From Candidatus Woesearchaeota archaeon (lineage in GTDB: Archaea > Nanobdellota > Nanobdellia > Woesearchaeales > WAPY01), in assembly GCA_015520525.1 (NCBI GenBank), contig WAPY01000104.1, positions 1 through 6,547 of the forward strand: a DNA stretch of 6,547 nt. Reading direction: 5' to 3'. The notes under the pieces were generated by a model. The model did no database searches, had not been told where the DNA came from, and worked only from the letters and a program-made list of their open reading frames with translations. The position numbers were made by a program, and so were the translations under genes. Below, in pieces: positions 1 through 5,697 of this stretch. The stretch's first letter is position 1; every line of letters starts with the position of its first letter.

Positions 1-106
1 CTCTGATTATGACTTTCAAGTTTACAAGAAGCATTTTAGGTAGTAAATTGAATCTTTCACCATTGTTAAAAAGTTAAAAAGATTAATAAAAACAATTTCT
101 ATTTGC
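1..106. other. Left edge, no gene assigned
   Basis: No gene can be assigned with confidence. On the plus strand one frame is open from base 2 and ends at TAG 41-43 (tail SDYDFQVYKKHFR), and another is open from base 3 to TAA 75-77; either could be the tail of a preceding gene. On the minus strand an ATG at 34-32 opens a frame that runs off the edge (MLLVNLKVIIR), which could be the start of a divergent gene. All three are too short to separate from chance. From about position 64 the sequence is A-rich and probably holds the promoter of the next gene. Confidence 0.3.
74..90 (+). promoter_or_regulatory. Possible TATA-like promoter of the nucleotidyltransferase gene
   Basis: This A/T stretch contains TTAAAAAG (74-81) followed by ATTAATAAA (82-90), about 23-39 bases upstream of the ATG at 113. 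With the usual archaeal TATA spacing of about 25-30 bases, transcription would start close to the start codon, giving a leaderless or nearly leaderless mRNA. No Shine-Dalgarno motif precedes the start, which agrees with that. The box is not a clean match and the whole area is A-rich, so the call is tentative. Confidence 0.3.
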
Positions 107-112
107 TTGACT

Positions 113-940
113 ATGAAGGTTAATATTGATGAAAACAGTAAGATTAATTCTGAAAAATACACTGACGAGGATTTGGACATAGCATATAAATTCGCCAAGA
201 GAGTTCATAAAGAGTTTGGAAGTTTTATAAGGGCTGTTGTTATATTCGGGAGCTTAGCCCGACAAATAGAGTCAGGAACAAACCAGATGAACAAATTTTC
301 TGACATTGATATTCTTGTTATAGTTGATGATGTGAGAACAAAACTTACACCTGAGCTTGTTGAAGCTTACAGAATTATAACAGAGAGGATAATATATGAA
401 ACAAGCCCGAAGCTTCATGTTACATCATTGAAATTCTCCCACTTCTGGGAGTATGTTAGAGTAGGAGATCCTGTCGCCTTAAACGTATTGAGGGATGGGT
501 TCTCCTTAATTGATACGGGATTCTTTGAACCTCTGCAACTCCTCTTGAAGCAGGGAAGGATAAGGCCTAGCAGGGAGGCAGTTTGGGCGTACTACTCAAA
601 GGCTCCTTTAACATTATCTTCATCAAAGATGAGAATAATGAAGGCTACATTGGATTTGTACTGGGCTGTTATTGACTCAGCCCACGCAGCTTTGATGAGC
701 GAAGACATAGTTCCAGGAACTCCAAATCAAGTGTCGGAGCTTTTAAATGAAGTGTTCGTTAAAAACAAAAGGTTGGATAAAAAATATGTTAAAGTTATGG
801 ATGAGTTCTACAAACTGTCAAAGAGAATCATATACAGAGAAGTTAAGGAGATTTCTGCTTCTGAGTATGAAACTTACTACAAGAAGGCGAAAGATTTTGT
901 TGATAAAATGCATGAGCTTATACTTAAAAAGAAAATTTAA
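113..940 (+). CDS. Nucleotidyltransferase (MNT-type) fused to a HEPN-like domain
   Basis: The protein (275 residues from the ATG) begins with a minimal nucleotidyltransferase fold of the DNA polymerase beta superfamily. VVIFGSLAR (42-50) holds the GS motif and SDIDILVIVDD (63-73) holds the DxD metal ligands D64 and D66. The third acidic residue is not obvious; the expected strand reads KLHVTSL near residue 100. From about residue 150 onward the protein is helical, with a HEPN-like signature around SAHAALM (189-195) and a final amphipathic helix (AKDFVDKMHELI). The RNase motif RX4-6H of active HEPN toxins is not seen. MNT and HEPN commonly occur as separate toxin-antitoxin genes; here they are one chain, a fusion known in archaea. 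The substrate is unknown; nucleotide transfer to RNA or protein is possible. A TTG at 107 in the same frame is an alternative start, but ATG 113 is preferred by codon type and promoter spacing. The 3' end overlaps convergent taw3 by 17 bp. Confidence 0.85.
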   Translation: MKVNIDENSKINSEKYTDEDLDIAYKFAKRVHKEFGSFIRAVVIFGSLARQIESGTNQMNKFSDIDILVIVDDVRTKLTPELVEAYRIITERIIYETSPKLHVTSLKFSHFWEYVRVGDPVALNVLRDGFSLIDTGFFEPLQLLLKQGRIRPSREAVWAYYSKAPLTLSSSKMRIMKATLDLYWAVIDSAHAALMSEDIVPGTPNQVSELLNEVFVKNKRLDKKYVKVMDEFYKLSKRIIYREVKEISASEYETYYKKAKDFVDKMHELILKKKI

Positions 941-1541
941 TTGAATCCTCTTTCGGAAGGCTTCCAAGGCCTTCTTTGATTGTGCTGTAAAGTTTATCCT
1001 TTTTTCTTAAATTCCTCAGCAGCTTCCTGTTGGCTGTCTCAACAAGTATGTTTAAATAGTCATCATTGATGAAAATTTTATCATCCCTGCCTATTATTGT
1101 GCTTAGAATGTCAGTTCCTTCAATCTCAACAACAAACCTCTTTCTCGATGCGATTATGCCCGACTTTTTGAATCCGGAAGCTTTTGCTAAGTCTAAGAGT
1201 TGTTGAGCCCTCTCAAGAGTTCTCGCAACTGTGTGAATTATCAAAGGCTCCTGTTTGAACCACAGCTCTCCTGGACTGTTCAACCCTTTCAGACTGGATT
1301 TTACCTTGTCAATACTTACTGGTTCGTGGCTTGTCATCAGCCATTCAACATGGTCTTTCCTCGCATCTGGAGGAATTCTCATCACAAGAATCCTTCCGGA
1401 GCAGGAGCTGGTTGTATAATAATCCTTTAAGCTATTTAAGAATAATATGAGAGGCAGTATGGGTTCGTCTATACTTCCCTTCTTGGACTTGTCCTTCTTT
1501 GACAATATATTTCTTTTGTCAATGTCAAAATTGTCCTCCAT
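924..1541 (-). CDS. taw3: tRNA-Phe wybutosine-pathway N4-methyltransferase Taw3 (TYW3 family)
   Basis: TYW3/Taw3 proteins transfer a methyl group from S-adenosylmethionine to N4 of the tricyclic wyosine intermediate (yW-86 to yW-72) at position 37 of tRNA-Phe, next to the anticodon, which protects the reading frame. The 205-residue protein shows the family hallmarks: an N-terminal KDKSKKGSID segment (16-25), the near-invariant YYTTSSCSGRI block (41-51), and LWFKQEPLIIH (93-103). The C-terminal half runs through SGFKKSGI and VVEIEGTDILSTIIGRD (137-153), as in archaeal members, and the length is normal for the family. The ATG at 1541-1539 lies right at the transcription start predicted from the TATA box at 1570-1563, so the mRNA is probably leaderless. 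The pathway partners Trm5, Taw1 and Taw2 are not in the window. The gene is divergent from the topoisomerase-like gene and convergent with the nucleotidyltransferase gene. Confidence 0.93.
   Translation of the reverse strand: MEDNFDIDKRNILSKKDKSKKGSIDEPILPLILFLNSLKDYYTTSSCSGRILVMRIPPDARKDHVEWLMTSHEPVSIDKVKSSLKGLNSPGELWFKQEPLIIHTVARTLERAQQLLDLAKASGFKKSGIIASRKRFVVEIEGTDILSTIIGRDDKIFINDDYLNILVETANRKLLRNLRKKDKLYSTIKEGLGSLPKEDSIKFSF
956..974 (+). terminator. Possible stem-loop and T-run downstream of the nucleotidyltransferase gene
   Basis: GAAGGC (956-961) and GCCTTC (969-974) form a perfect 6-bp stem with a 7-base loop, starting 16 bases after the plus-strand stop codon. A T-rich run, CCTTTTTTCTT, follows at about 997-1007 on the plus strand. 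Archaeal terminators depend mostly on oligo-T, so the T-run may matter more than the hairpin. Both lie inside the taw3 coding sequence (its C-terminal SLPKED and KKDK codons), so they may simply reflect coding. Confidence 0.25.
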
Positions 1542-1562
1542 GAGTCTTGGTTTTCGTCCGCG

Positions 1563-1577
1563 CTTATAAATCTTTTC
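1563..1577 (-). promoter_or_regulatory. BRE/TATA promoter of taw3
   Basis: Read on the minus strand, bases 1577-1563 are GAAAAGATTTATAAG: a purine-rich BRE (GAAAAGA) directly followed by the TATA box TTTATAAG (1570-1563). This fits the archaeal consensus RNAAANNTTTATA closely. Placing the first TATA base at -30 puts transcription start at about 1540-1541, the A of the taw3 ATG, so the transcript should be leaderless. No Shine-Dalgarno is present, as expected for that. Confidence 0.7.
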
Positions 1578-1600
1578 AGCGAACTAACAAATGACAACAT

Positions 1601-1610
1601 TTTTAAAATA
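1601..1610 (+). promoter_or_regulatory. TATA-like box of the topoisomerase-like gene
   Basis: TTTTAAAATA lies in the 86-bp gap between two divergent genes. With the first base at -30, transcription would begin at about 1631, six bases before the ATG at 1637 and after the GTG at 1628. This favours the ATG as the start and predicts a very short leader. No clear BRE precedes the box. Confidence 0.45.
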
Positions 1611-1636
1611 GCACTATTTACTTTACAGTGATTCAC

Positions 1637-3169
1637 ATGCTTCCATTTTATAAGTCAAGTTTGTCAGGCCAAGTTTTTGATTTACTTATTATTGTAGACA
1701 GCTTCAGAAAAGCTTTGACGATCGCTTCATCCTTCGAGAGCTCAATACATATAATCAAAGATTCTAAGCAGAGGTTTATCTTTATTGAGGATAGAAATAT
1801 AGCTATTGCTTCGTCTTATGGAGCGCTGACAAAAATTAAGAAGATTGAGAGCAGAGGAGGAAACTTAATAATTGAGAGAGGTTTCTTTGAGAATCCTCTT
1901 CATATAAATACTAAAGAAATTCTGAACAACCTCCTGAAACTCTCAGAGCAGAGCAAAAGAATTATCTTTGTGGTTGACTCTGTGCGCTCAATGAATTCAA
2001 TGCTAAGTTTAACAGCTAAGAATCCCAAATTAATGAGGAGAACCTACTATGTCAAGCCGGTATTTCTTACAGAGTTAGTAAAGAATTTGGGAAGGAAAAA
2101 TTATACTAAGAGAATAAACCCTTCAACCCTTAAGCATTTTGAGTTGGAGGATGTCTTTTACTCATACGCTAAGCAGGAACCATCAAAAGACAAACTGTTT
2201 AACAACATAATCTTCTCTTTGTTTAAGGGTAAATTTGGAGACCTGCCCTCATGTTTTCTGGAAATTAACAGCAACAAGTTAGAGATGCCAGTGGATTCTC
2301 TGCCTGATGAGATTATATCATCGTTAGATTTAAGTTTGACGAATTCTAACTTAAATGTTCTCGCCAATGTGAAAGTGACTTTGCTTAACGAAGAAATAAT
2401 TCAAGTGTCTCAGAAAGCTCCATACACAGCACTTGAGATTCTCTATGATGCTTCAATAAGATTCAACATTCCAATGATAAAGATTTACAATACTTTGATG
2501 TCTTTGTATGAAAAAGGATTGATCAACAACCCTTCTGAGAAGGCAAGCGTCAACAGGTATAAGAAAACTGTGAAATCATATTTAAATGAGAACTTTTTAG
2601 AGAAGGAATACTCTAAAAATTTCTTTCTGATTCCAAATTTGAATAATGAGAATGAAGCCTCTCTTGACGGTGTTGAGAAAGTGCTTTTTAACCTTATAAA
2701 AAACAGATTTATATACTCTTTTGCCAAGCCCTGTTCAGGAGTGGTTTCAGTGTTTGATTTCTCATTGTCTACGTTATTCTCAGAGTCAGAAATTTCGTTT
2801 GAGAAAACTCTGCTGGTCGATGTGTCATGCAGTCATAAGGAGCTGTTCAACATATTCAGCGTTGAGGAGGGAGATTATAAGGCAAGAATAATCTTCAAGT
2901 ATATTCAAAACGCCTTAGGCAAGCAGAACCTCATCGAAGTTTTATCCTCCTTGCTTAAGGAAAACCCTTTTTTGCAGGCAATTGTTCTTAATATTCTACT
3001 TGAAAGGTTTAAAGATGAAAGCCAGTTTATAACTTGTTCAAGTTGTTCATTAACTAAAAATTCCAGTCTAAAGAAGTCTTTTGTTGAGATTATTCCTTAC
3101 TTTCATAAAAAGATGAGCGAGGAGAGTTTATATAAAGCGATAAAAATTATTCTTAATTTAGCCCGTTAA
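1637..3169 (+). CDS. Degenerate type IA topoisomerase / reverse gyrase topoisomerase-domain homologue, apparently inactive
   Basis: The 510-residue protein is not an obvious known enzyme, but landmarks of type IA topoisomerases appear in order. LIIVDSFRKALTIASSF (17-33) resembles the reverse gyrase / topoisomerase I Toprim start LLIVESPNKARTIANFF, with D21 where the catalytic Glu should be. NIAIASSYGALTKI (54-67) matches the following 'ASxGHxxDL' strand. FVVDSVRSMN (111-120) falls where DPDREGE is expected and keeps only the first Asp and the Arg. KAPYTALEILYDASIRFNIP (260-279) and LYEKGLINNP (290-299) match 'aPyTtstLLqdAsrrl' and 'LYexGLITYP', so the active-site Tyr corresponds to N298. VEKVLFNLIKNRFIYSF (346-362), EEGDY (410-414) and RIIFKYIQNALGKQNLIEVLSSLL (in 417-440) follow the domain order beyond. 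There is no helicase half and no intact zinc finger; one CSSC pair (467-470) remains. The frame is intact, which argues against a pseudogene. A scaffold or DNA-binding role is inference. GTG 1628 is an alternative start; ATG is preferred from the promoter. The 3' end overlaps the HTH/CBS gene by 17 bp. Confidence 0.6.
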   Translation: MLPFYKSSLSGQVFDLLIIVDSFRKALTIASSFESSIHIIKDSKQRFIFIEDRNIAIASSYGALTKIKKIESRGGNLIIERGFFENPLHINTKEILNNLLKLSEQSKRIIFVVDSVRSMNSMLSLTAKNPKLMRRTYYVKPVFLTELVKNLGRKNYTKRINPSTLKHFELEDVFYSYAKQEPSKDKLFNNIIFSLFKGKFGDLPSCFLEINSNKLEMPVDSLPDEIISSLDLSLTNSNLNVLANVKVTLLNEEIIQVSQKAPYTALEILYDASIRFNIPMIKIYNTLMSLYEKGLINNPSEKASVNRYKKTVKSYLNENFLEKEYSKNFFLIPNLNNENEASLDGVEKVLFNLIKNRFIYSFAKPCSGVVSVFDFSLSTLFSESEISFEKTLLVDVSCSHKELFNIFSVEEGDYKARIIFKYIQNALGKQNLIEVLSSLLKENPFLQAIVLNILLERFKDESQFITCSSCSLTKNSSLKKSFVEIIPYFHKKMSEESLYKAIKIILNLAR

Positions 3170-3692
3170 TAACATCCGATTTAGTTATCACTCCGATGAA
3201 CCTTCCGCTTTTTACAACAAGAACTATAGGAGAGAACTCAAGCAGAGAGCTTATCATTCTCAAATCTGATTTGTCATTTATCATGGGAGGGCAGGGCTCC
3301 AAGCAGTCTTTAACACAGGATACATTGCCTCTCAACTTTGCTTTGAGTATTGAACTCTCACTTATCAAGCCGACGCATTTGTCGTTTTCAAGCACGGGCA
3401 TTTGAGATATCTTATACTTCTGCATTGTCTTAACAGCATCGCTTACTCTGTCGTTTGGTTTGCAGAAGATAATCTTCTTTGTCATTATGTCGCAGGCTTT
3501 CTTATCGTTTGAACTATAATTTTCTAAAGCGTCAATTAACTTTATGGCTTTGCTGTATGAAGGCTCAACAACTCCCGATTCAATCTTTGCTATTAATGAT
3601 TGAGAAACTCCGCTTATTTTAGAAAGCTCTTTCTGTGTTATACCAAGCTTCTTTCTGAGCTTTTTTATGTCCTCAATATTCTTAAGAATCAT
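3153..3692 (-). CDS. XRE-family HTH regulator with two C-terminal CBS domains
   Basis: This 179-residue protein matches the archaeal class of predicted transcriptional regulators that join an HTH to a CBS pair. Residues 5-57 form an XRE/Cro-type helix-turn-helix (KLRKKLGITQKELSKISGVS, then QSLIAKIESG, where recognition helix and IESG turn are typical). Residues 66-115 form the first CBS motif (ACDIMTKKIIFCKPND and QMPVLENDKCVGLISESSI), and about 123-179 the second (SPIVLVVKSGRFIGVITKSDVI). CBS pairs usually bind adenosyl nucleotides such as AMP, ATP or SAM, so DNA binding is likely coupled to energy or methyl-donor status; the ligand and target genes are unknown. The ATG follows the aIF2gamma stop codon by 2 nt, so the gene is the last in the eS6-aIF2gamma operon and probably translationally coupled; GGAG at 3709-3706 lies 13 nt upstream, rather far for a Shine-Dalgarno. 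The 3' end overlaps the topoisomerase-like gene by 17 bp. Confidence 0.88.
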   Translation of the reverse strand: MILKNIEDIKKLRKKLGITQKELSKISGVSQSLIAKIESGVVEPSYSKAIKLIDALENYSSNDKKACDIMTKKIIFCKPNDRVSDAVKTMQKYKISQMPVLENDKCVGLISESSILKAKLRGNVSCVKDCLEPCPPMINDKSDLRMISSLLEFSPIVLVVKSGRFIGVITKSDVINGLN

Positions 3693-3694
3693 TC

Positions 3695-5119
3695 TTAAAG
3701 GATTTCTCCATAACCAATTAATCTGTATCTGTTTTGGATTCTCCTAGATATTGCAGCTCTTGAACCTTTTGAAGCGCATACTGGAACGACAAGCTTGCAG
3801 GTTATTTCTGTTGGGCTCAGTTTGATTATAGTTCCAACCGTCGCTGTTGAATTGACATTTATCATCAATGTCTCTCCAAGCTTTAGAGGTTCGACTACCA
3901 GCTCATCTTTGGCGCCCACGACCCTCTTAAGAAGGTGTATTTTTAATCTTAATTTCTCAATTGTTTCTGGGAGCTCTCCAGGTCTGCCGACGACGCTTCC
4001 CATAAGGTTGTCAGCGTGAGTCATTCCGGGATCAAGAGTAGTCATGACGCCTATGGAACCTCCAGGTCCAACGGATTCAACATTCACCCCGCCAGTCTGC
4101 AATCCAACTATCTTTGTTCTTATAGGAACCCATTCAACCTTTCCAAACTTTTCTATTCTCATGCCAGGTCTTATCTCAATATCATCTCCAACCTTGAGTC
4201 TTCCCTGCTTTAAAGCTCCCCCCAAAACACCACCTTTTAATTTTAGAGGGTCACTTCCAGGCTTGTTTATGTCAAAGCTTCTTGCTACAAACATTAAAGG
4301 TTTGGCTTTATCATCTCTCTTTGGAATTGGAATTGTCTCAACAAGAGCTTTAATTATTAAGTCAACATTAACGCCAAGTTTCGCTGATGCGGGAATTATC
4401 GGAGCATCCTCGTATGGTGTTCCCTTCAAGAATTCCTTTATCTGCCTGTAATTCTCGAGGGCTTCTTCTTTTGATACAAGATCAATCTTGTTTTGAACTA
4501 TGACAACATGTTTTATGTTGCTTATTTGGAGAGCGACCAAGTGCTCCTTTGTCTGAGGTTGAGGGCATTTCTCATTGGCGCTTATGAGCATTAATGCGCC
4601 GTCCATTATGGCAGCGCCTGAGAGCATAGTTGCCATTAAGCTTTCATGCCCTGGAGCATCTACAAAGCTGACCTTTCTTAAAAATTCAGTTTTTGAACCA
4701 CAATAAGGGCAGATTTTTTCTGTTGTGTAACATTGAGGTTCTGGACATTTTGGGCATTTCCTGAATGTTGCGTTTGCGTAGCCTAATTTTAAGGTAATGC
4801 CTCTCTTTAATTCTTCAGAATGAGTGTCAGTCCATTTTCCGCTCAATTTCTCGGTTAGAGTTGTTTTTCCGTGGTCGACATGGCCGACGAGTCCTATGTT
4901 AAGCTGAGGTTGTATTGGCTCCTCAATCTCCTTCTGTTTGCTGTGCTCTTTTTTAGCCTCACTGCTTTTAGTCTTCTTGACTTTTTTCTCAGTGCTCTTC
5001 TTCGTTCTCTTCTTTCTCGTGGTCTTTTTTGCTGTTTTCTTCTTATGCTCTTTCTTCATAGCCTTGTCTACTTTAGCAGTTTTAATTTCAGTTTTTTCTT
5101 TAGAACTCTTCCTTGCCAT
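3695..5119 (-). CDS. eif2g: Translation initiation factor aIF2 gamma subunit with lysine-rich N-terminal extension
   Basis: aIF2gamma is the GTPase core of the aIF2 heterotrimer that brings initiator Met-tRNA to the small ribosomal subunit. All GTPase motifs are intact: G1 GHVDHGKT (79-86), switch I RGITLKLGYA (106-115), G3 DAPGH (154-158), G4 NKID (210-213) and G5 SAK (245-247). The zinc knuckle typical of the gamma subunit is present, with cysteines C122, C125, C137 and C140 (an extra C130 lies between). Domains II and III follow, ending in the family-typical AISRRIQNRYRLIGYGEI. The protein is 474 residues, about 60-65 longer than usual archaeal members, because residues 1-70 form a Lys/Thr/Ser/Glu-rich tail (KKEHKKKTAKK, KKTTRKKRTKK and similar runs), probably disordered. 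An internal Met at 21 would shorten the tail only in part. The start is 2 nt after the eS6 stop; GGAGG at 5140-5136 is 16 nt upstream. It is the middle gene of the operon. Confidence 0.96.
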   Translation of the reverse strand: MARKSSKEKTEIKTAKVDKAMKKEHKKKTAKKTTRKKRTKKSTEKKVKKTKSSEAKKEHSKQKEIEEPIQPQLNIGLVGHVDHGKTTLTEKLSGKWTDTHSEELKRGITLKLGYANATFRKCPKCPEPQCYTTEKICPYCGSKTEFLRKVSFVDAPGHESLMATMLSGAAIMDGALMLISANEKCPQPQTKEHLVALQISNIKHVVIVQNKIDLVSKEEALENYRQIKEFLKGTPYEDAPIIPASAKLGVNVDLIIKALVETIPIPKRDDKAKPLMFVARSFDINKPGSDPLKLKGGVLGGALKQGRLKVGDDIEIRPGMRIEKFGKVEWVPIRTKIVGLQTGGVNVESVGPGGSIGVMTTLDPGMTHADNLMGSVVGRPGELPETIEKLRLKIHLLKRVVGAKDELVVEPLKLGETLMINVNSTATVGTIIKLSPTEITCKLVVPVCASKGSRAAISRRIQNRYRLIGYGEIL

Positions 5120-5121
5120 CT

Positions 5122-5508
5122 TTACTCTTTACTTTCCTCCGCCTTTTTTTCTTCCAAAGGTTTTGGTCCGTAAGCAGTTATTTTAAGATTAATTTGGGTT
5201 ATTTTTGGACTGATTGTGTTGCCACAGACAATTTTTCTCTTCTTTTCTCCCCGTCTGATATCTCTTATTCCAACTCCGCCTTTAGCATATATTCTCTTCC
5301 TTTCTGTTCCTTGAATGTCAGCTCTCATGGGAAAACCGGCGTAGTCTGAGCCTCCAGTTATCACAAACTTATAACCTGGCATGCCGTGAAGTTCAACAGT
5401 TTCATTAATCTTTTTTCCCAGTAGAACAGAAGCTTCAGCGTCTTTGACTTCCTTTTTGTACGATTTTCCTGTTTTTGGATCAGCAATCACAAGTTTAAAT
5501 TCAACCAT
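5122..5508 (-). CDS. rps6e: Small subunit ribosomal protein eS6 (S6e)
   Basis: eS6 is a small-subunit ribosomal protein shared by archaea and eukaryotes. The 128-residue length is normal for archaea, which lack the long eukaryotic C-terminal helix. Recognisable segments are the N-terminal FKLVIADPKTGKSYKKEV (4-21), LLGKKINETVEL, then GYKFVITGGSDYAGFPMR (45-62), followed by a basic stretch (TERKRIYAKGG and IRDIRRGEKKRKIVCGNTIS) that would contact rRNA. The last dozen residues are charged (LEEKKAEESKE). The ATG is supported by a near-perfect Shine-Dalgarno 5 nt upstream. It is the first gene of the operon and is followed after 2 nt by aIF2gamma; pairing of eS6 with aIF2gamma is a known conserved archaeal arrangement, which supports both calls. 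Confidence 0.96.
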   Translation of the reverse strand: MVEFKLVIADPKTGKSYKKEVKDAEASVLLGKKINETVELHGMPGYKFVITGGSDYAGFPMRADIQGTERKRIYAKGGVGIRDIRRGEKKRKIVCGNTISPKITQINLKITAYGPKPLEEKKAEESKE

Positions 5509-5513
5509 AGAGG

Positions 5514-5522
5514 CACCTCCTC
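5514..5522 (-). promoter_or_regulatory. Strong Shine-Dalgarno for eS6
   Basis: On the minus strand the bases read GAGGAGGTG, complementary to the conserved CACCTCC at the 3' end of 16S rRNA, with 5 nt to the ATG. This is the only optimal ribosome binding site in the window; taw3 and the topoisomerase-like gene appear leaderless or nearly so. Confidence 0.85.
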
Positions 5523-5697
5523 ATCTTAATTGTTATTGTTATCTAAGTAAGGGTTAACATTTTATTTAAAAACTTATTGTTTTATAGAGCTTATTTTAGG
5601 AATTACCCTGAATTTTAGTTTATACTTCTCTGAATTTGAGGTCTTATTTTAAATGTAAGAAATTTATTTGTTTAAATGTGGTCTTATCATACTTTTC
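5523..5697. other. AT-rich intergenic stretch between eS6 and the methyltransferase
   Basis: Apart from the eS6 promoter elements at its left end, no gene or clear terminator is seen here. Near the methyltransferase stop there are two copies of GGTCTTAT (5640-5647 and 5680-5687, 40 bases apart) and two copies of TTTAAATGT (5648-5656 and 5671-5679). These may be a small degenerate repeat or chance in AT-rich DNA. Confidence 0.4.
5563..5570 (-). promoter_or_regulatory. TATA-like box of the eS6-aIF2gamma operon
   Basis: The minus strand reads TTTAAATA here, within GTTTTTAAATAAAA. With its first base at -30, transcription would start near 5540, giving a leader of about 32 nt that carries the Shine-Dalgarno. 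A second A/T box, CTATAAAAC (about 5587-5579), is a possible alternative with a slightly longer leader. Confidence 0.5.

Noticed and set aside
747..944. Second 65-codon frame inside the nucleotidyltransferase gene
   Set aside because: Out-of-frame translation of a well-supported gene, with no family resemblance or start signal.
1628..3169. Reading the topoisomerase-like gene as a decaying pseudogene
   Set aside because: No frameshift or internal stop in about 510 codons, a plausible promoter of its own, and domain order kept to the end; loss looks limited to catalytic positions.
4044..4451. 135-codon open frame on the plus strand opposite aIF2gamma
   Set aside because: It lies wholly antisense to a highly conserved gene and its translation (Pro/Ser/Thr-rich) shows no domain; it is a shadow of the aIF2gamma codons.
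4871..5186. Overlapping hydrophobic Phe/Leu-rich open frames on the plus strand resembling membrane proteins
   Set aside because: They are the complement of the Lys-rich codons (AAA/AAG give TTT/CTT) at the aIF2gamma N-terminus and eS6 end; the hydrophobicity is an artefact.
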